From: Actinomycetes bacterium
GTDB lineage: Bacteria > Actinomycetota > Acidimicrobiia > Spongiisociales > UBA5794
DNA length: 8,389 bases
Direction: 5' to 3'
Assembly: GCA_023336855.1 (NCBI GenBank)
Contig: JAMBLK010000306.1
Coordinates: 1-8,389, forward strand
Position 1 is the first letter of the stretch. Every line of letters starts with the position of its first letter. Shown here piece after piece: positions 5,484 to 8,389 of this stretch. The translations under genes and the position numbers were made by a program. Under the pieces are notes generated by a model. That model was not told the DNA's origin, did not search any database, and worked only from the letters and a program-made list of their open reading frames with translations.

Positions 5484-6986
5484 ATGACCCATGTAATGCG
5501 CATCTTCGCTCTGGCGATCGTGACCCTCTCGATCGCTGCAGCCGGCTGTACCAGCCCGGCTCCTCTTGACGCGTCCTTGTTGCGTCCACCGGAAGTTGGG
5601 CCCCCGACGATCGAAGTTGTGGTCCTTGCCGGTGACGACCTGAGCGTGCTCGAAGCCGAGATCACCGTTGAGGGGGCATCGATCTTCCAGACGGACGAAG
5701 GCGTGTCGGCGTTCGTCTGGCCGCAGGACTCGACCACGATCGTGGTGTCTGCTCCCGGGTTCGAATCGCAAAGTGAGGTCGCCGACGAGCCTCCCCGAGA
5801 GGATCGCATCGAGTTCCGGTTGGAACCGGTCGTGCTTTCGGGTCGCGTCTCGACCCATCGAGGTGTCGCACTACCTGGTGTTGAAGTGAGGCTCGGCGAT
5901 GGCCGTGATACGACGAACGACGAGGGTCTGTTCGAGATCGTTCGGGCCGTGCCGGGAGAGGTCTCGCTCACCCGGGTGACCTGGCAGGATTCGTCTGTGT
6001 CATGGGACGGTTCGACGAGCGAGATTGACACGACGATGGAGCCCCTCGTCGTGCACGGGGTACGAGTCAGTGGATCGGCAGCAGGAGATCCTGAGCATTG
6101 GCAACAGCTCCTTGCCCTGGCAGACTCGAGCGGCATCAACGCGTTCGTTGTGGATATCAAAGACGAGTTCGGCACGGTGTACCACGACACGACGGTTGAC
6201 GCCGCCTTCGATGCTTCAGCGGTGACACTTCAGTACGACCTGGCGCAGATCGTTGCCGACATGGATGATCATGGCCTGTACAAGATCGCCCGGATCGTCG
6301 CATTCCAGGACACGCCGATGGCGAGGGCTCAACCAGATCACGCCGTGTTGGAGGGGGGCGGCTCGAACCTCTGGTACACGAGGAACGGTGATGCGTGGAT
6401 GGATCCCACCGATCCGGTGTCCTTCGAGTATCCGGTTGCACTCGCAGACGAAGCATGCCGGAACGGCTTCGACGAGATCCAGTTCGACTTCGCGTCCTTC
6501 CCGTTCGGCGGCGACGTGTCGACCGCCGTCTTCGACGACGAATACACCGAGGAGGTTCGTGTCGGCTCCATCCAGGCATTCTTGAAGCGCGCGTATCAGG
6601 TGCTGAGTCCTCGTTGCGGAGTCGCTGCAACCGTCCTGGGCATCACGCTCGAGTCCGTAACCGATGAAGGGGTCGGTCAACTCCCGGGTCTCATGTCGCG
6701 CACGATCGATGTCCTGAGCCCGATGCTGTATTCGACGAACTACGGCTCGGGTTGGAAGGGGTACGCCAATCCCAACGACCACGCCGGGGACATCGTTGAG
6801 TCCGCGCTGGTGAGCGGTCTGTCACGGCTCGAGGGATTCGCCTACTACCGGCCGTGGCTCCAGACGTGGACGATCTCAACCTTCGACGTTCAAGGGATCC
6901 AGAGGAGAGTCGACGATCGCGTCAATGGATGGCTGCTCTGGTCGAACGCTGCTTCGTATCCGGCCGAACTCCTGCCCCCTCGATGA
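5484..6986 (+). CDS. Putative lipoprotein with DUF4015-type glycoside-hydrolase-like domain
   Basis: A 500-residue exported protein. The N-terminus MTHVMRIFALAIVTLSIAAAGC is a short signal peptide ending in Cys22. The preceding AAG makes a loose lipobox (Ala at -3 rather than Leu), so membrane anchoring by lipidation is likely but not certain. Two small beta domains follow: about 40-115 (Ig/PEGA-like) and about 116-192, with LSGRVSTHRGVALPGVEVRL and TTNDEGLFEIVRAVPGEV typical of carboxypeptidase regulatory-like domains. The rest, about 193-500, is a TIM-barrel of the putative glycosyl hydrolase family DUF4015. It shows INAFVVDIKDEFGTV (218-232), KIARIVAFQDTPMA, WMDPTDP and the core FDEIQFDFASFP (329-340), whose acidic residues would be the catalytic candidates. 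Family members are thought to act on polysaccharides; no substrate is known. Starts at 5433, 5442 or 5496 are also possible; no strong Shine-Dalgarno distinguishes them. It overlaps the UDG start. Confidence 0.85.
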   Translation: MTHVMRIFALAIVTLSIAAAGCTSPAPLDASLLRPPEVGPPTIEVVVLAGDDLSVLEAEITVEGASIFQTDEGVSAFVWPQDSTTIVVSAPGFESQSEVADEPPREDRIEFRLEPVVLSGRVSTHRGVALPGVEVRLGDGRDTTNDEGLFEIVRAVPGEVSLTRVTWQDSSVSWDGSTSEIDTTMEPLVVHGVRVSGSAAGDPEHWQQLLALADSSGINAFVVDIKDEFGTVYHDTTVDAAFDASAVTLQYDLAQIVADMDDHGLYKIARIVAFQDTPMARAQPDHAVLEGGGSNLWYTRNGDAWMDPTDPVSFEYPVALADEACRNGFDEIQFDFASFPFGGDVSTAVFDDEYTEEVRVGSIQAFLKRAYQVLSPRCGVAATVLGITLESVTDEGVGQLPGLMSRTIDVLSPMLYSTNYGSGWKGYANPNDHAGDIVESALVSGLSRLEGFAYYRPWLQTWTISTFDVQGIQRRVDDRVNGWLLWSNAASYPAELLPPR

Positions 6987-7672
6987 ACGATGCCGATGAA
7001 CTCGCGTCGCTGACAGCGGAGATCGCCGCTTGCCGGCGCTGCCCGCGTCTCGTCGATTGGCGCGAGATGGTCGCTGTTGACAAGCGAGCGGCTTTCGCCG
7101 ATCAGGAGTACTGGGGGAGACCCGTCCCGGGCTTCGGCGATCCTCGAGCCAAGGTTGTTGTCGTGGGTCTCGCTCCCGCTGCCCACGGCGCCAATCGAAC
7201 CGGGAGGATGTTCACCGGCGACCGCAGTGGAGATTGGCTCTATCGGGCGATGTGGCGGGCCGGCTTCGCCAGCCAACCTGAGTCGTCCGGGAGCGAGGAC
7301 GGGCTGACGCTTGCCGGGGCCTGGGTGACGGCACCCGTACGATGTGCTCCACCGCAGAACAAGCCCACCATCGACGAGAGAGATGCCTGCGCTGTGTGGT
7401 TCGACAGAGAGCTCGACATTCTCGAACCCACAGTCTTCGTGGCGCTCGGCGACTTCTCGTACCGATCGATCTGGCGATACCTCGGTGATGCCGGACACGA
7501 CATGCCACGGCCGAGACCGCGGTTCACACATGGTCTCGAGGTAGGCATCTCGAACGGCCCGGTGATCCTGGCCAGCTTCCACCCCAGCCAACAGAACACG
7601 TTCACGGGAAAGCTGACGGAAGCGATGTTGGACGAAGTGTTCGCGAGGGCGAGATCGCTCGTAGATCAGTAG
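6983..7672 (+). CDS. Uracil-DNA glycosylase family 5 (UdgB-type)
   Basis: Base-excision-repair enzyme that removes uracil and other deaminated bases from DNA. The 229 residues carry the family-5 signature GLAPAAHGANRTGRMFTGD (62-80), which has Ala/His where family-4 enzymes carry an acidic catalytic residue, and the second motif ASFHPSQQNTFTGKL (197-211) with His200. Four cysteines, C17 and C20 (CRRCPRL), C121 (APVRCAPP) and C136 (RDACAVW), are placed to bind the 4Fe-4S cluster typical of families 4 and 5, so the enzyme depends on Fe-S assembly. The ATG at 6983 overlaps the lipoprotein's TGA as ATGA, and no Shine-Dalgarno precedes it. Translation is therefore probably coupled to the gene before. 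The frame extends upstream to 6854, but those residues lie inside the lipoprotein gene and match no UDG. The last codons fall in a repeat. Confidence 0.93.
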   Translation: MNDADELASLTAEIAACRRCPRLVDWREMVAVDKRAAFADQEYWGRPVPGFGDPRAKVVVVGLAPAAHGANRTGRMFTGDRSGDWLYRAMWRAGFASQPESSGSEDGLTLAGAWVTAPVRCAPPQNKPTIDERDACAVWFDRELDILEPTVFVALGDFSYRSIWRYLGDAGHDMPRPRPRFTHGLEVGISNGPVILASFHPSQQNTFTGKLTEAMLDEVFARARSLVDQ

Positions 7673-7735
7673 ATCAGTACTGGTCTACTTGCTACTGCTC
7701 TACTGCATCTCTCGTCTGACTTCTGACTCTCTGAC
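7661..7735. repeat. Low-complexity repeat array across the UDG/M23 convergent junction
   Basis: Three kinds of short repeat follow one another. GTAGATCA is tandemly doubled (7661-7676), the second copy covering the UDG stop codon. CTACT/CTACTG words recur at 7685-7689, 7692-7697 and 7700-7705. TCTGAC occurs three times (7715-7720, 7722-7727, 7730-7735) inside the 3' end of the M23 gene. The AGTACTGGT word at 7676-7684 also occurs, on the opposite strand, in the array at 4422-4430. The array overlaps the coding ends of both genes. Confidence 0.75.
7669..7688 (+). terminator. Near-palindromic hairpin at the UDG stop codon
   Basis: GTAGATCA-GTAC-TGGTCTAC folds in the plus-strand transcript into an 8-bp stem with one U-G pair and a 4-nt loop. 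The UDG stop (7670-7672) is inside the stem. On the minus strand the wobble becomes an A-C mismatch, so the fold favours the UDG message. There is no T-run afterwards, so its role as terminator is a guess. Confidence 0.35.
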
Positions 7736-8308
7736 CTTCCGGTTCATTGCTTCTTCAAGGAACGGGTACGGGTCGACCTTCTTGCCGTCAACGTGGAGTT
7801 CGAAGTGGGTGTGGGATCCCGTGTTCTCGGCGTTGCCGGAGTCACCGACGAACCCGATGACCTCTCCCGCCTTGACGAAGCTGCCGACCTCGAGACCCTC
7901 GATGAAGGCCGCTTCCTCTCCGCCTTCACCGTCGTCGGTTCCGGGGTTGTCGTTGTTCAGATGCAGGTAGTGGCTGGTCCATCCGTCGGCGTGACGGACC
8001 ATGATGTTCCACCCCGATAGGCGGTTCCAGTCGAGGCGTTCGACGATGCCGTCGTCGACGGCGACGACCCATGTCCCCTTGGGGCTCATGATGTCGGTGC
8101 CCGTGTGGCCGCGTCCGCCGGATCGGCTTGCCCCCCAGGTGTCCGAGAACTGTACGATCGCGGTCTCGTGGGGGAACGCCTTGATCACGAATTGCGTGGC
8201 TCCGGCAGGGAGAACAGCTTCGGCCTGCGGCGTCGGAAGAACCATGCCGGCCGCAAGGACAGCGGCTGCGATCGCTCCGAGCGCGAATCTTCGAATCAAA
8301 GTAGTCAT
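7700..8308 (-). CDS. Secreted M23 family metallopeptidase (LytM-type)
   Basis: Probable zinc peptidase that cuts peptidoglycan cross-bridges or stem peptides outside the membrane. The 202 residues begin with a signal peptide: MTTLIRRF, a hydrophobic stretch from about 9-24, and a signal peptidase I site after AEA at 29-31. The M23 domain follows. GRGHTGTDIM has the HxxxD motif (His68, Asp72), SHYLHL carries His116, and GSHTHFELH gives the HxH motif (His166, His168). By the LytM pattern, His68, Asp72 and His168 bind zinc and His116 and His166 are catalytic; all are present, so it should be active. An acidic insertion, NNDNPGTDDGEGGEEAA (118-134), lies between the motifs. There is no LysM or coiled-coil partner domain. 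AAGGAG at 8316-8321, 7 nt upstream, supports the start. The last residues, from about 190, are encoded by repeats and lie beyond the conserved domain. Confidence 0.92.
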   Translation of the reverse strand: MTTLIRRFALGAIAAAVLAAGMVLPTPQAEAVLPAGATQFVIKAFPHETAIVQFSDTWGASRSGGRGHTGTDIMSPKGTWVVAVDDGIVERLDWNRLSGWNIMVRHADGWTSHYLHLNNDNPGTDDGEGGEEAAFIEGLEVGSFVKAGEVIGFVGDSGNAENTGSHTHFELHVDGKKVDPYPFLEEAMNRKVRESEVRREMQ

Positions 8309-8324
8309 GGGGTCGCTCCTTCTG

Positions 8325-8359
8325 CCAGACGCTGCCGGTTCCTGGCCCGCGGCATCTGG
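8325..8359 (-). promoter_or_regulatory. Leader hairpin upstream of the M23 peptidase
   Basis: In the minus-strand transcript CCAGA-TGCCG pairs with CGGCA-TCTGG around a 12-nt loop, with a 3-nt bulge (GCG) on the 3' side, giving 10 bp. The stem ends 3 nt before AGAAGGAG, which holds the Shine-Dalgarno. It may influence translation or mRNA stability. The leader's upstream part is cut by the window edge, so a larger structured RNA cannot be judged. Confidence 0.35.
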
Positions 8360-8389
8360 TCTTCTGGTAGCTCGAACCCTGAACGGTAG

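Noticed and set aside
5383..5589. 69-residue N-terminal extension of the sigma factor
   Set aside because: It is rich in Arg/Ser and Cys/Trp without sigma-like motifs, runs over the lipoprotein signal peptide, and a strong Shine-Dalgarno supports 5382.
6854..6982. Upstream extension of the UDG frame
   Set aside because: These codons are within the lipoprotein gene; the UDG family N-terminus with its first cysteine pair starts right after 6983.
8366..8378. Minus-strand GGTTCGAGCTACC resembling a tRNA T-loop
   Set aside because: The flanking bases do not form a T-stem, no acceptor or anticodon arm is visible, and no CCA-type 3' end follows.

Overview
The window looks like ordinary chromosome from a GC-rich actinobacterium. 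The evidence is a NucS/EndoMS mismatch endonuclease, a family-5 (UdgB-type) uracil-DNA glycosylase, a predicted F420-dependent luciferase-like oxidoreductase, an Eis-type acetyltransferase and a short SigB/HrdA-like sigma factor. Several genes have no Shine-Dalgarno and sit just behind a -10-like box, as leaderless actinobacterial genes do. A deep lineage such as Acidimicrobiia would fit, but that is inference. There is no sign of phage, transposase, CRISPR, tRNA or rRNA.

Layout, left to right. (1) 1-783, minus: LLM/F420 oxidoreductase, cut by the window's left edge. (2) 862-2082, plus: Eis-family acetyltransferase, divergent from gene 1 across 78 bp. (3) 2083-2283: 201 bp without a gene, holding a 20-bp imperfect stem-loop, a -10-like box and a perfect 7-4-7 palindrome. 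(4) 2284-3687, plus: sufB, without other suf genes beside it. (5) 3733-4392, plus: nucS. (6) 4393-4452: convergent junction with a perfect 13-bp tandem duplication and a hairpin. (7) 4453-5382, minus: sigma-70 family factor. (8) 5484-6986, plus: putative lipoprotein with regulatory-like beta domains and a DUF4015-type glycoside-hydrolase-like barrel. (9) 6983-7672, plus: family-5 uracil-DNA glycosylase, overlapping gene 8 by an ATGA. (10) 7661-7735: low-complexity repeats across the second convergent junction. (11) 7700-8308, minus: secreted M23 peptidase. (12) 8309-8389: its leader, with a hairpin.

Together the genes cover Fe-S cluster assembly (SufB), DNA repair (NucS, UDG; the UDG itself probably carries a 4Fe-4S cluster), stress-type transcription (sigma factor) and the cell envelope (M23 peptidase, GH-like lipoprotein). 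Apart from the overlapping lipoprotein/UDG pair, most look like separate transcription units. No gene looks like a member of an undescribed defence or mobile system. The least explained elements are non-coding: the related AGTACTG-type repeats at both convergent junctions, the large stem-loop before sufB, and the palindrome on the predicted sufB start site.
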